Assembly (NCBI GenBank): GCA_002294045.1
Contig: DBEP01000069.1
Location: 41,371 to 105,370, forward strand
Origin: Lachnoclostridium sp. UBA903
GTDB taxonomy: Bacteria; Bacillota; Clostridia; Lachnospirales; Lachnospiraceae
Direction: 5' to 3'
DNA length: 64,000 nucleotides
The position numbers and the translations under genes were made by a program. Below the pieces are notes generated by a model, which did no database searches, was not told the DNA's origin, and was given only the letters and a program-made list of their open reading frames with translations. Positions 1 through 7,988 of this stretch are shown piece after piece (the first letter of the stretch is position 1; each line of letters begins with the position of its first letter).

Positions 1-60
1 CATATTTAATATAACATTAACTTTCGTAGAATGCAACATTTTTTAAAAAAAATTAAAAAA

Positions 61-124
61 CTTACGTAATAAGTATTGACAAAAGAACAAAACTGTAGTA
101 TTATTAACTTACTCGATACGTAAG
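61..124. promoter_or_regulatory. Operator pair around the tail-locus promoter
   Basis: The motif CTTAC-N7-GTAAG occurs exactly at 108-124 and in a weaker form at 61-77, where the right half is GTATT. A third exact copy lies at 597-613. The first site overlaps the -35 box of the promoter at 76-104 and the second covers roughly +1 to +15. That is the arrangement expected of a repressor that clamps a promoter. The spacing and symmetry are seen directly; that a protein binds here, and which one, is inference. No candidate regulator gene lies next to it within the window. Confidence 0.6.
76..104 (+). promoter_or_regulatory. Sigma-A promoter for the phage-tail locus
   Basis: TTGACA at 76-81 and TATTAT at 99-104 are separated by 17 bp, a near-consensus vegetative promoter. 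Transcription would start near 111. It is the best promoter ahead of the tail operon, although the first convincing coding start is at 867, so the transcript would carry a leader of about 750 nt. It is embedded in the CTTAC/GTAAG operator pair. Confidence 0.65.
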
Positions 125-349
125 AAAGCAAAAATAAAACTATTATAGTGGTTATAATAGAAATTACCAAAATAGTTACTGTTACGGAGTATCGGGGAAA
201 ATTTGAAAATATTAATTCAAAACTGCAAATATTTCTATAAACAGGAAAAAATTTATTAATTGAAATAGTAACGGGTTTTGACTATCAGCCATCTTTTTAT
301 TTGATAAAATTTTTTTCAAATTTCCTACCGGATAAAAAGCTTTCCAGGT

Positions 350-407
350 GTGTTTGAAAAATGCTTGTGCGGGGCATTCAGTATGATGCAGTGATTTTTT
401 TAAACAC
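350..407. repeat. Short MITE-like inverted repeat
   Basis: The ends GTGTTTGAAAAATGC and, on the other strand, GTGTTTAAAAAAATCAC form a terminal inverted repeat around a core with GGGGCATTCAGTATGATGCAG-like sequence. The same arms occur in the larger palindrome at 20891-21047 and, as one arm only, at 16236-16292. It encodes nothing. This looks like an internally deleted member of a small non-autonomous element family. Confidence 0.6.
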
Positions 408-454
408 GTTTCAGGAAGGATGTGCATATTACATCGGAGGAAGCCCGTCACGGG

Positions 455-499
455 AGTGACAGTACGCCAGTGCCAGAATCTGGCAAGCTGGACTCTTAT
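455..499. repeat. AGTGAC structured repeat, copy 1
   Basis: This 45-bp stretch resembles 40065-40108: AGTGAC, then CCAGTGCCAGAATCTGGC, then GCTGGACTCT. About four fifths of positions match by eye. Both copies contain short inverted repeats around TCTGGC. Copy 1 sits in the leader of the tail locus, copy 2 between two cotranscribed regulatory genes. A shorter relative may overlap the hairpin at 19372-19399. Confidence 0.55.
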
Positions 500-596
500 G
501 CAGTTATGGAAATTTTAATTTCGGTTTACCGATTCTAAGTACCGGTTAATCGAAGAGTTTGAAAGGGAAAGCAGGAGAATTTTTTTTACATTAAAA

Positions 597-613
597 CTTA
601 CGCAATAAGTAAG
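597..613. promoter_or_regulatory. Third CTTAC-N7-GTAAG operator
   Basis: CTTAC at 597-601 and GTAAG at 609-613 enclose seven bases. This matches the site at 108-124 in both arms and spacing, about 490 bp downstream. It could be a secondary operator for looping, or mark a second weak start. The role is inferred from the repetition alone. Confidence 0.5.
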
Positions 614-866
614 AGTTAAAAATGTGTTTTACGTGTTACAGAAGGGAAAGGATGCCATATCGGGGCAGGGGGATAAACGGTCAGAATTTAGCTTAGGGCG
701 GGCAGCAGACTGTTATATATCGAAAATTCAGCTTAAACCGGGAAACTTTCAGGATAGAATTAAATATTTTCAAATCACCGTCATTTTGGTATTTCTGACG
801 TTAACTATAAAGGCAGATAGCTTGGACTGAACCAAGTAAAACAATGTATTGGAAAGGGAGGAGTGT

Positions 867-1322
867 ATGAAGAAGGAACAATTGATAAAATCAGGCTTTA
901 CGGAAGATATGGCGCAAAAGGTCATGGATATTTTAAGGGAAGAATTAAAGAGCTTTATACCCAAGGCCAGATTTGACCAGGTAAATGAAGCAAAAAAAGA
1001 ATTGGAAAAAAAGCTGGCCTGTTTAGAGATTCAAATTGCAGAACATAAGTATGGGAAATTTACATATCAGGAGCTTGAGAACATTATAAAGGATTTATGG
1101 AAAGCCAATGCTGCCATACGGGCGGAACAGGAAGCAAAAATCAAGGATATCCTGATTCAGTCGGCCATCCGGTCAAGGCTTTCCCGGATTAAGTATGCGG
1201 ACCTTCTGATGAGTAAATTTGACAAATCCAGGCTGACTATTGCTTCTGACGGTACCGTATCCGGCATTGATGAGCAATTGGAAGAAATGAAAACATCTTA
1301 TGAGGGGTTATTCCGCGCATAA
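867..1322 (+). CDS. Phage GP20-type scaffold (minor structural) protein
   Basis: The 151-residue product matches the phage minor structural protein GP20 family, whose members act as internal scaffolds during capsid assembly. It is short, charged and largely helical: an N-terminal helix pair, the FIPKARFDQVNEAKKELEKK block typical of the family at residues 31-50, a coiled coil, and a conserved C-terminal segment ending GIDEQLEEMK. ATG 867 is preferred because GGAGG ends five bases upstream; a TTG 18 bases earlier lacks a site. It opens the tail operon although no capsid, portal or terminase gene is present, so its usual substrate appears to be missing. It may be a relic or a reused assembly factor. 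Confidence 0.7.
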   Translation: MKKEQLIKSGFTEDMAQKVMDILREELKSFIPKARFDQVNEAKKELEKKLACLEIQIAEHKYGKFTYQELENIIKDLWKANAAIRAEQEAKIKDILIQSAIRSRLSRIKYADLLMSKFDKSRLTIASDGTVSGIDEQLEEMKTSYEGLFRA

Positions 1323-1417
1323 CGGATGGAGGAGAGGCTGAAGCAGTACGTATCTTCAGGCAAACAGGGCATGTCATGGGAATTAAGGTCAATACAGATG
1401 GAAAGGAGTGGGAGGTC

Positions 1418-1822
1418 ATGGCAGATAGTATAAAAGAAGCAATTGTTAACAGGCTTGGGGAGCTATATCCGGGATATACCGTATATGATGAAGATATACC
1501 CGGGGAATATGAGAAACCGTCATTTTTGATTAATGTGAAAAGTCAGAGTCTTACGAATCTGCTCCAGGGTAAACTAAAGAACCAGCTTACCTTTGATATT
1601 TCATATTACGGCAACACGGCTGAAACAATAAAAAAGGATTGTTTCGCCGCTGGACAGGCCCTGCTGGCAGGGTTTGACCTTATAAACGGTTACCGTATCA
1701 AGAATAAGAAGGCGGAAACCATTGATAATGTACTGCATTTCACCTTTGATATCCAGTATACCGTAAGGAAAGAAGAGACATTTATCAAGATGCAGAAACA
1801 GGAAATGAACACGAATTTATAA
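1418..1822 (+). CDS. Phage tail completion/terminator-like protein (DUF6838-like)
   Basis: This 134-residue protein sits directly before the sheath gene, where contractile PBSX-like elements carry a small tail-terminator or joining protein. It has mixed alpha/beta composition, with a conserved DEDIPGEYEKPSFLI segment and alternating strands, as in the phage DUF6838 family. ATG 1418 follows GGAGG by two bases and a longer AGGAGTGGGAGG track. An in-frame ATG at 1376 has no ribosome binding site. It ends 12 bases before the sheath start. Likely role: capping the proximal tube/sheath end. The assignment comes from position and length more than from sequence. Confidence 0.5.
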   Translation: MADSIKEAIVNRLGELYPGYTVYDEDIPGEYEKPSFLINVKSQSLTNLLQGKLKNQLTFDISYYGNTAETIKKDCFAAGQALLAGFDLINGYRIKNKKAETIDNVLHFTFDIQYTVRKEETFIKMQKQEMNTNL

Positions 1823-1834
1823 AGGAGGATTATC

Positions 1835-2875
1835 ATGGCAGGAACATGGAACAATCAAAACAAAATTTTACCGGGTGCATATATTAACTTTTTAACAAAT
1901 GCCCCTTTATCCATCACACCGGGGGAACGGGGAACCGTACTTTTGCTTCAGGAGATGAGTACCGGAGAAACCGGTGATTTGTATACGGTTACCGCAATTG
2001 AAAATACATACCCGGACGGAGTAACGGCTGAGGATACCTACCTGGCGGCGGAAGCCTTAAAAGGAGCCCGCACCGTCAAGGTATATAATCTGGGAACCGC
2101 CCATAGCGGGGAAACAGTGGAAGCAGCTCTGGCAGCAATTAAAACCGTTGAGTTTGACGTGTTGGCGTATCCCTATGACGGGACAGGATTTGAGGCTAAG
2201 GCAGTTATTGCGGCCTGGATTAAGGCAATGACAGATACCGAAGGCAAGGGAATCCAGGGGGTATTTGCAAACTATCGGGGTGATTATGAGGGTATTATTA
2301 ACGTAACCCAGGGAGTTAAATTGTCCGACGGAACAGTTCTGACACCGGCAGAAACCACAGCCTGGGTTGCAGGCATTACGGCCGGTGCCAATGTAAACCA
2401 GTCCAACACGGGTAAAAAGTACCAGGGAGCTATTGATGTGGTACCCCGTAAGACGAAAGCGGAAATGGAAGCCGCCATTACAGCGGGAGAGTTCATTTTC
2501 AAGGCAGACAGTGCCCAGAACGTTACGGCTGTATATGATATTAACTCCCTGACCACCGCAACGGAATCAAAAGGGAAACCTTTTGCCAAAAACAGGGTAA
2601 TCCGTACTCTTTACGGCATTAATAATGATATTACGGAAATATTTGAATCCAATTTTGTGGGCCGCCTTGATAATAATGAGGATGGCAGAGCCCAATTAAG
2701 GGCAACCGTTGTGGAGTATTTTAATGAACTTCAGAGACTGGGTGCCATAAAGGATTTTACGGCTGAGGATGTTGCCATTACCCAGGGTACGGATTCCGAT
2801 GCCGTAGTGATTGAAAGTTATATCAAACCCGTAGACAGCATTGAAAAAATGTATATCACAGTGAAATTATCCTAA
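1835..2875 (+). CDS. Contractile tail sheath protein (XkdK-like)
   Basis: The 346-residue product is a tail sheath subunit, the protein that forms the contractile outer cylinder and drives the tube through the target envelope. It starts MAGTWNNQNKILPGAYINF, the typical opening of clostridial XkdK-type sheaths. It contains the glycine-rich core and ends with the conserved C-terminal beta segment (IESYIKPVDSIEKMYITVKL) that engages neighbouring subunits. At about 350 residues it is a compact, PBSX-type sheath, smaller than that of T4. AAAGGAGG precedes the start. Its presence makes this locus an R-type (contractile), not an F-type, particle. Confidence 0.9.
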   Translation: MAGTWNNQNKILPGAYINFLTNAPLSITPGERGTVLLLQEMSTGETGDLYTVTAIENTYPDGVTAEDTYLAAEALKGARTVKVYNLGTAHSGETVEAALAAIKTVEFDVLAYPYDGTGFEAKAVIAAWIKAMTDTEGKGIQGVFANYRGDYEGIINVTQGVKLSDGTVLTPAETTAWVAGITAGANVNQSNTGKKYQGAIDVVPRKTKAEMEAAITAGEFIFKADSAQNVTAVYDINSLTTATESKGKPFAKNRVIRTLYGINNDITEIFESNFVGRLDNNEDGRAQLRATVVEYFNELQRLGAIKDFTAEDVAITQGTDSDAVVIESYIKPVDSIEKMYITVKLS

Positions 2876-2890
2876 GGAGGAAAAGAGAAT

Positions 2891-3373
2891 ATGGCAGATA
2901 ATTATGTAAGATTAGCGGATACGATTTCCTCAAAAGAGGGAAAAGCCTTTATTACCATTAACGGAGAGGTAAGGGATTTATTTGAGATATCCAGTTTAAA
3001 GGCGCAGATAGATTTAACCGTACAGGCCAGAAGAATGCTTGGGCACCGTATGACCCAGCACAAGGTAGTGGGAGCGGAAGGAACCGGAAGTATGACCATG
3101 TATTTCATGAATTCCGATATGCTAAAACTTGCCCTTACATATCTCAAGGGTGGCGATTTTGGAGATATCACTATCCGGGTATTGAATGAAGACCCGCAGT
3201 CCACAATCGGCAAGCAGGAAGTAACTTTAAGCAACGTATTGTTAAAAACCATACCGGTCTCTACTTTAGACGACCAATCCGATGATCCCATTACCATAGA
3301 TACGGATTTCACCTTTGACAGTATGGACAGCTTAAGCTATTTTGATGTGCCTGAGAATTATAAGAATGCGTAA
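2891..3373 (+). CDS. Tail tube protein (XkdM-like)
   Basis: This 160-residue protein is the tail tube subunit that stacks as hexamers inside the sheath. The sequence matches the XkdM/DUF2001 family, with an N-terminal MADNYVRLADTISSKEGKAF and repeated beta strands. It follows the sheath gene by 15 bases with its own AAGGAGG site, the invariant sheath-tube order of contractile tails. Both proteins are needed in about equal, high copy number, and both have strong ribosome binding sites. A gap of about 240 bp follows. Confidence 0.88.
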   Translation: MADNYVRLADTISSKEGKAFITINGEVRDLFEISSLKAQIDLTVQARRMLGHRMTQHKVVGAEGTGSMTMYFMNSDMLKLALTYLKGGDFGDITIRVLNEDPQSTIGKQEVTLSNVLLKTIPVSTLDDQSDDPITIDTDFTFDSMDSLSYFDVPENYKNA

Positions 3374-3568
3374 TCTGATATAGATACAGGCAGATTTTAC
3401 AGGCCTGACAGGAATATTGATTGCATACCCAAAAGATAAGTGGACGGGTCTCTGTCATAAGACTGGGAGATAAATTCAGGGCAATTTGCCTCTTATTAAG
3501 ATAAAATACAGACTAATTTATTACCGCATATTATATTTGCCAGGCCTGTAGATTCCATGACATTGGTA

Positions 3569-3597
3569 TTGATAAAAATTATGAAGAAATTTATAAA
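3569..3597 (+). promoter_or_regulatory. Possible internal promoter in the tube-chaperone gap
   Basis: The gap at 3374-3614 separates the tube gene from the chaperone gene. TTGATA at 3569-3574 and TATAAA at 3592-3597 are 17 bp apart. Transcription would begin near 3604, leaving only about ten bases before the start codon at 3615, so the transcript would begin right at the ribosome binding site. No terminator hairpin with a U tract was found in the gap. It could supply extra transcription of the tape measure and baseplate genes. Evidence is sequence match only. Confidence 0.35.
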
Positions 3598-3614
3598 TCG
3601 AAAGGAGAACTGAT

Positions 3615-4016
3615 ATGAGTTCATTAAAAGCTTTTTTAAATCCGGTACAAGTAGAAAATCAGGAAATTGTCGTTTCCAACCGCTTCATGGAAGAGGGCAA
3701 ACCGGTTCCGTTTATTATCCGCCCCATTACCCAAAAGGAAAACGAGCAGCTGATTAAGAAATATACCAGAAAAGATAAGAAGGGAACGGAAACCTTTAAC
3801 CGTACGGAGTACGTACAGGCACTGACGGCAAGCGCCGTGGTATTTCCGAATCTGTCTGATGCCAAGCTCCAGGAAAAATATGGTCTGGGTGAAACGGAAT
3901 CACTTAAAAACATGCTTCTGGTAGGGGAATATGCCACCTTAGCCCAGGCAGTCCAGTCTTTAAGCGGCCTGGATACCGACATCAACGAAGACATTGAAGA
4001 AGCAAAAAACGAATAA
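3615..4016 (+). CDS. Tail assembly chaperone, short form (XkdN-like)
   Basis: This 133-residue protein belongs to the XkdN-like tail assembly chaperones, which bind the tape measure and help polymerise tube around it, in the manner of lambda gpG. The start codon follows AAAGGAGAA. It ends at TAA 4014-4016, but its last codons contain the heptamer A_AAA_AAC in the correct phase for -1 slippage, and a conserved-looking frame continues beyond the stop. The short form therefore corresponds to gpG, with a long gpGT-like form produced by frameshifting. It lies immediately upstream of the tape measure, as the family requires. Confidence 0.85.
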   Translation: MSSLKAFLNPVQVENQEIVVSNRFMEEGKPVPFIIRPITQKENEQLIKKYTRKDKKGTETFNRTEYVQALTASAVVFPNLSDAKLQEKYGLGETESLKNMLLVGEYATLAQAVQSLSGLDTDINEDIEEAKNE

Positions 4017-4201
4017 AGCAAGGTGATGCAGAGTTTAATCTTGCCCACTTTGCACTTCAGAAACTGCATATCCTTCCTTCCGTACTGGATGCCATGAGCC
4101 AGAGAGAAAAGGCCTTCATTTACGCCAGCATCTCCGTACGGGTAGAGGAAGAGAAAAGGCAGGCAGATAAATTAAAGACGAAAGGAGGCAGAAGAAGGTA
4201 A
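4004..4201 (+). other. Programmed -1 frameshift site and chaperone extension
   Basis: The zero-frame codons GCA AAA AAC contain the heptamer A AAA AAC (4004-4010), a textbook -1 slippery sequence. After slipping, translation continues from 4010 in the new frame for 63 codons (beginning RIKQGDAEFNLAHFALQKL) and stops at TAA 4199-4201, which overlaps the tape measure ATG at 4201. The fusion product would be 195 residues. The extension has no start codon or ribosome binding site of its own, yet it is coding-like (HILPSVLDAMSQREKAFIYA). Double chaperones made by frameshifting are conserved in long-tailed phages; here the site and frames are read directly from the sequence. Confidence 0.85.
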
Positions 4202-6162
4202 TGGCAGATATAAGTGCGGCGTTAAGTTTATTTACGGATTTTACAAGTAAAACGGATTCACTAACTAAAACTATTGATCAAGTAAAAAAAATAAATAAAA
4301 TTGCTGAAGAGGTAGCAAAGCAGTTTCAAAAAGTTGTAAGTGTGGTAGAAAGCTATGTTCAATTAGACGCGAAATTAGGGTTAATGACAGATAGCCTGGA
4401 AGAACATTCCAAATTGCAGGATATGATAGTTTCGTCGGCAAATAAAGCTCGTAGTTCTTACGCTGATATGGTCAATATTGTGACTAAACTTGGTTTATCT
4501 ACGGGTAATTTATTCAGTTCCAATCAGGAAGTAGTCTCTTTTTCTGAATTATTGCAAAAATCACTTGTAGCAAGCGGTACAAGTGATGATAAAAAATCTT
4601 TAGTTATACAGCAAATGGCAGATGCGCTTGCCAGCGGTAGTATGGGCAGCAGTGATCTAATATCAATTGCTCAAAATGCACCTGTAATATATGATACTAT
4701 AGCAAAATTTACAGGAAAATCAGGAAATGAATTATTAGCTATGGCGGCAAAAGGTGATTTAACAGCAAAAGTAATAAAAGATTCCATGTTTGGGATGCAG
4801 GAAGAAATTGAAAACCAATTATCACAGATGCCATTAACATTTTCGGATATAATGAATAATGTAAAGAATGCAGGAACGGATGCATTTGGCAACCTTTTTA
4901 TTGCTATTAATGACTTATTGACCAGTCCAGATTTAATAAATTTTTTTAACACAATAGTAAATGTTATTTATTTTTTAGGTGATGCTATTGATAATGTTAT
5001 AGACGTTTTAACCACATATTGGCCGGTCATTGAATCAATACTAATGGCTATTGGTGTCTTATTACTGGTTAACGTAATTGGTTATTTAATTGCAGCTATA
5101 CCTTTGTTATTAGGGCATTTAGCTTTGTTATGGGCAACCAATGCTCCGCTTGTGGCTTTAATCATAACGATTGCTGCAGCCATATATTTACTACGGACTA
5201 TGGGTGAAGAGACAATGGCATTCATTGGTGGTGTCTTTGGCTTTATTATATCTTTCCTTATCAATGTAATTTTTGCGATATCACAACTAATATTTGGACT
5301 AATAGAATTTGTAGTAAATTTAATGTTTGCGTTTGCTAATTTTATTGATAATATTTTTAACGATCCGATTGGGACTATTATCCGTTTGTTTTTCGATTTA
5401 GCCGATATAGTTCTAAATGTTCTGGAAAAAATAGCATCCGCTATAGATTTTATTTTTGGCAGTAATTTTGCTGATACAATTAAGGGTTGGCGTGCTGAAT
5501 TACAAGTAACAGCTGATGCGGCAATAAAGGCAGGAAGTAATGGAAACTATGTCAAGAAAAATGAATTGGATATAAATCAGTTATTAAGTGATAATGGTAT
5601 TACTATGAATAGAAAAAATTATGAAGATGGATGGAATATTGGTCAGGATATTGGAGGAGAGATAGGTAAAAAAATTGAGGGCTTTCTGGGAGGTAATTCA
5701 GGTAGCTTAAAAGGAGTTGACACCAATAATAAGAATACTGATAAGACAAAGGATGTTACCGATACTAATAATATTTTACTGAATGATTTGTTTTCTTCAA
5801 ACAATTTATATGGTGAAAATTGGAATCCAACATTATTAAATAATAAGGAAAACAATTCAGGTTTCGATACTTATGGTTTAGGTTTAACTAATAGTATTAA
5901 TTCTAATAATACGTCCCTTCCAGCAGAAGGTAAAGGTCCTGGTGGGGGGGGTGAAGTTGATATATCGGATGATGATTTGAATTATTTAAGGGAAATGGCA
6001 GAACGGGATTACATTGCCAACATTGCGAATAACTCCCTGGCTCCTAACATTTCTGTTCAATTTGGTGATGTTCACGAAACGGCAGATGTCAATCAGGTGG
6101 CAGGTAAGATAAAACAAATCCTGCAGGAGGAAATTGCCATGGTCAGTGAGGGGGTATACTAA
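4201..6162 (+). CDS. Tail tape measure protein
   Basis: The 653-residue product lies right after the frameshifted chaperone and is a tape measure: an alpha-helical protein threaded in the tube whose length sets tail length. Residues 1-70 are coiled coil. The tape-measure core (about 80-260) resembles the family, and residues 275-395 hold several strongly hydrophobic helices, as expected for a segment that may insert into the target membrane. Residues about 490-590 are a low-complexity, Asn/Ser-rich linker. The C-terminus returns to ordinary composition. The gene is visibly AT-richer than its neighbours. A run of eight G at 5944-5951 encodes a glycine stretch. The start codon overlaps the upstream stop. 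Confidence 0.88.
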   Translation: MADISAALSLFTDFTSKTDSLTKTIDQVKKINKIAEEVAKQFQKVVSVVESYVQLDAKLGLMTDSLEEHSKLQDMIVSSANKARSSYADMVNIVTKLGLSTGNLFSSNQEVVSFSELLQKSLVASGTSDDKKSLVIQQMADALASGSMGSSDLISIAQNAPVIYDTIAKFTGKSGNELLAMAAKGDLTAKVIKDSMFGMQEEIENQLSQMPLTFSDIMNNVKNAGTDAFGNLFIAINDLLTSPDLINFFNTIVNVIYFLGDAIDNVIDVLTTYWPVIESILMAIGVLLLVNVIGYLIAAIPLLLGHLALLWATNAPLVALIITIAAAIYLLRTMGEETMAFIGGVFGFIISFLINVIFAISQLIFGLIEFVVNLMFAFANFIDNIFNDPIGTIIRLFFDLADIVLNVLEKIASAIDFIFGSNFADTIKGWRAELQVTADAAIKAGSNGNYVKKNELDINQLLSDNGITMNRKNYEDGWNIGQDIGGEIGKKIEGFLGGNSGSLKGVDTNNKNTDKTKDVTDTNNILLNDLFSSNNLYGENWNPTLLNNKENNSGFDTYGLGLTNSINSNNTSLPAEGKGPGGGGEVDISDDDLNYLREMAERDYIANIANNSLAPNISVQFGDVHETADVNQVAGKIKQILQEEIAMVSEGVY

Positions 6163-6824
6163 TGTACGCAGTATTTTTTGAATATGATATAACGACTTAC
6201 CGATTACCTGTTAATCCGGAAGAAATCAAGGTAACAAGTTCACAAGCTATAAAAAAATTTGAAACCTTAAGCTTGGGTCAAATAGCAATTCCCACCCATA
6301 TGGAGCTTTCGGGATATAGTTTCGATTGTGAATTACCCAAAGAACAATATAGCTATGTGGAGGCAATGAATAATTTCAAAAATGCTATGGAATATATCAA
6401 TATATTTCAGAAGTGGAGAAATGACCTTGTACCGGTAAGATTCATTGCTGGCAGGGGTTCTCAGAAAGATGAAATGTATGTAGATTGTATTAATACCCTG
6501 GTATTATTTGAAGATATAACCATTACAGAAAAAGCAGGTGAAGAAGGTGATAAATATATTTCCTTTAAATTAATTGAATACAAAGACTTTAAAAGAAGAG
6601 TAAAGGAAATGAATGCTACTGGTAAAATTAGTAAAAAGGCAACGGAGGAAAAAAGCCCGAAAAGCAATGGAACATATGTGGTTAAGTCCGGTGACAGTCT
6701 TTGGGCAATTGCTAAAAAATACTATGGGGATGGGGCAAAATATACAAAAATATATAATGCCAATAAGGATAATATTAAGAATCCTTCCCTTATTTATCCC
6801 GGACAAAAGCTGGTGATACCATGA
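6162..6824 (+). CDS. LysM-containing tail hub protein (XkdP-like)
   Basis: This 220-residue protein combines an N-terminal tail domain of about 150 residues with a C-terminal LysM module (about 172-220: TYVVKSGDSLWAIAKKYYGD, then NKDNIKNPSLIYPGQKLVIP), which binds peptidoglycan glycan chains. It matches XkdP/gp53-like proteins at the distal tail end. It would link the tube to the hub and hold the cell wall during penetration. Its ATG overlaps the TAA of the tape measure, and its stop overlaps the next start, which implies translational coupling across three genes. Confidence 0.82.
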   Translation: MYAVFFEYDITTYRLPVNPEEIKVTSSQAIKKFETLSLGQIAIPTHMELSGYSFDCELPKEQYSYVEAMNNFKNAMEYINIFQKWRNDLVPVRFIAGRGSQKDEMYVDCINTLVLFEDITITEKAGEEGDKYISFKLIEYKDFKRRVKEMNATGKISKKATEEKSPKSNGTYVVKSGDSLWAIAKKYYGDGAKYTKIYNANKDNIKNPSLIYPGQKLVIP

Positions 6825-7774
6825 TGGAATTTATTGTAAAGGTGGATAAGACCTTTTATGAAATCAGTGAGCTGGTGACGAAAATATCTTATAAGGATAC
6901 CTTGAATGACGGATGCAGCAAGCTGGAATTTTCTTATATTCATAATGAACTTGATATTAAAAACGGCAGCGTGGTAAAGTTCACTTATGAAAATACCAAA
7001 ATATTTCAGGGATATGTATTTAAAATAAGCCGCAGTAAAGGAAATGAAATCAGTGTTACTGCCTATGACCAGCTAAGATATTGCAAAGCAAAGGATACCC
7101 TTGTACTAAAAGAGGACACGGCCGCTACCATAGTCAATAAAATGTGTAACTATTTTAAACTGCAGAAAGGCACCATAGCGGATACGAAGTACATACTGAA
7201 TACAGGGGTCCAGGATGACAAGACCTGGCTGGATATTATATACTCCGCAATCAGTGACACTTTAGTCAATGCAGGCAAATGGTATGCCCTGCGGGATGAG
7301 TTTGGCAGCATAACGCTCAGGGAACTGGGAGAGTTGAGTACGGATTTAGTTTTAGGGGACAACAGTTTTTGTTATGACTATAAATACGGCAGATCCATAG
7401 ATGATGAATTTTACAATATGATTAAACTGGTTTCCAAGGATGAAGAAGCAAAAACAGTTAATATTGCCGTATCCAAGGATGATGCTTCCATTAACCGCTA
7501 TGGAGTTTTGCAGTACTATGAAAATGTGGATAAAAAATTCAACTCGGCCCAGGTAAAAGCTAAGGCGGCGAATCTTTTAAAGCTCTACAACAGGGAAAAA
7601 GAGACGATTAGCCTGGATTGTCTGGGAGACACAAGCGTAAGGGCAGGGTCAGGCTTTTATTGTAATATAGGAGACATTAATTTTAATAAAAAACTGATTG
7701 TAAAAAGTGCATCCCATGACTTTTTGCCATCCCATACCATGAATCTGGAGGTAATGAATGATACAGGAGATTAA
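6821..7774 (+). CDS. Baseplate hub protein (XkdQ / late control D-like)
   Basis: The 317-residue product resembles XkdQ and the gpD late control proteins, the trimeric hub at the tip of contractile tails equivalent to T4 gp27. It is beta-rich, starting with a KVDKTFYEISELVTKISYKD segment and ending in the HTMNLEVMND strand typical of hub domains. Four bases overlap the LysM gene upstream, and its end overlaps the DUF2577 gene by 17 bases. No separate lysozyme domain is visible, so penetration chemistry would come from other proteins. Confidence 0.78.
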   Translation: MMEFIVKVDKTFYEISELVTKISYKDTLNDGCSKLEFSYIHNELDIKNGSVVKFTYENTKIFQGYVFKISRSKGNEISVTAYDQLRYCKAKDTLVLKEDTAATIVNKMCNYFKLQKGTIADTKYILNTGVQDDKTWLDIIYSAISDTLVNAGKWYALRDEFGSITLRELGELSTDLVLGDNSFCYDYKYGRSIDDEFYNMIKLVSKDEEAKTVNIAVSKDDASINRYGVLQYYENVDKKFNSAQVKAKAANLLKLYNREKETISLDCLGDTSVRAGSGFYCNIGDINFNKKLIVKSASHDFLPSHTMNLEVMNDTGD

Positions 7775-7988
7775 AAGAATTGTAGAAAATTATTTAAATA
7801 ATGCAAAATTGTGCAGTCTTATTCTTGGAACCGTCACATCCGAAGGAATCCAGATTAGTGATAAGCTAACTGTCCCTGATGAATTAATAATCGGTAATTT
7901 AAAGCGGAACGTAAATTTGGGAGATAAAGTCCGGCTTATCAGAAATCATGGTGGACAGCAGTATTATATTCTGGAGGTGATAAAGTGA
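7758..7988 (+). CDS. XkdR-like DUF2577 tail protein
   Basis: The 76-residue protein matches the DUF2577 family (XkdR in PBSX), short OB-like beta-barrel proteins found between hub and gp25-like genes and thought to contribute to the spike. Features are an N-terminal helix (IQEIKRIVENYLNN), then strands with GDKVRLIRNHGGQQYYILEVI at the end. It overlaps the hub gene by 17 bases, and its TGA overlaps the GTG start of the next gene. Function is taken from the family and the gene order. Confidence 0.75.
   Translation: MIQEIKRIVENYLNNAKLCSLILGTVTSEGIQISDKLTVPDELIIGNLKRNVNLGDKVRLIRNHGGQQYYILEVIK

Larger units (their letters stand above)
111..866 (+). other. Long untranslated leader of the tail locus
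   Basis: No open frame here has a ribosome binding site or a recognisable product. The stretch holds a MITE-like inverted repeat (350-407), an AGTGAC-type structured repeat (455-499) and a third CTTAC-N7-GTAAG operator (597-613). A 68-codon frame at 624-830 has no ribosome binding site and looks random. The leader may carry a second regulated start near 600-620, where TTTACA at 585-590 precedes the operator, but no good -10 box is seen. Confidence 0.5.

Noticed and set aside
212..451. 79-codon minus-strand frame
   Set aside because: It spans the MITE-like repeat, has no ribosome binding site and looks random.
624..830. 68-codon frame in the leader of the tail locus
   Set aside because: No ribosome binding site, no recognisable sequence, and it lies in a repeat-rich leader; probably chance.
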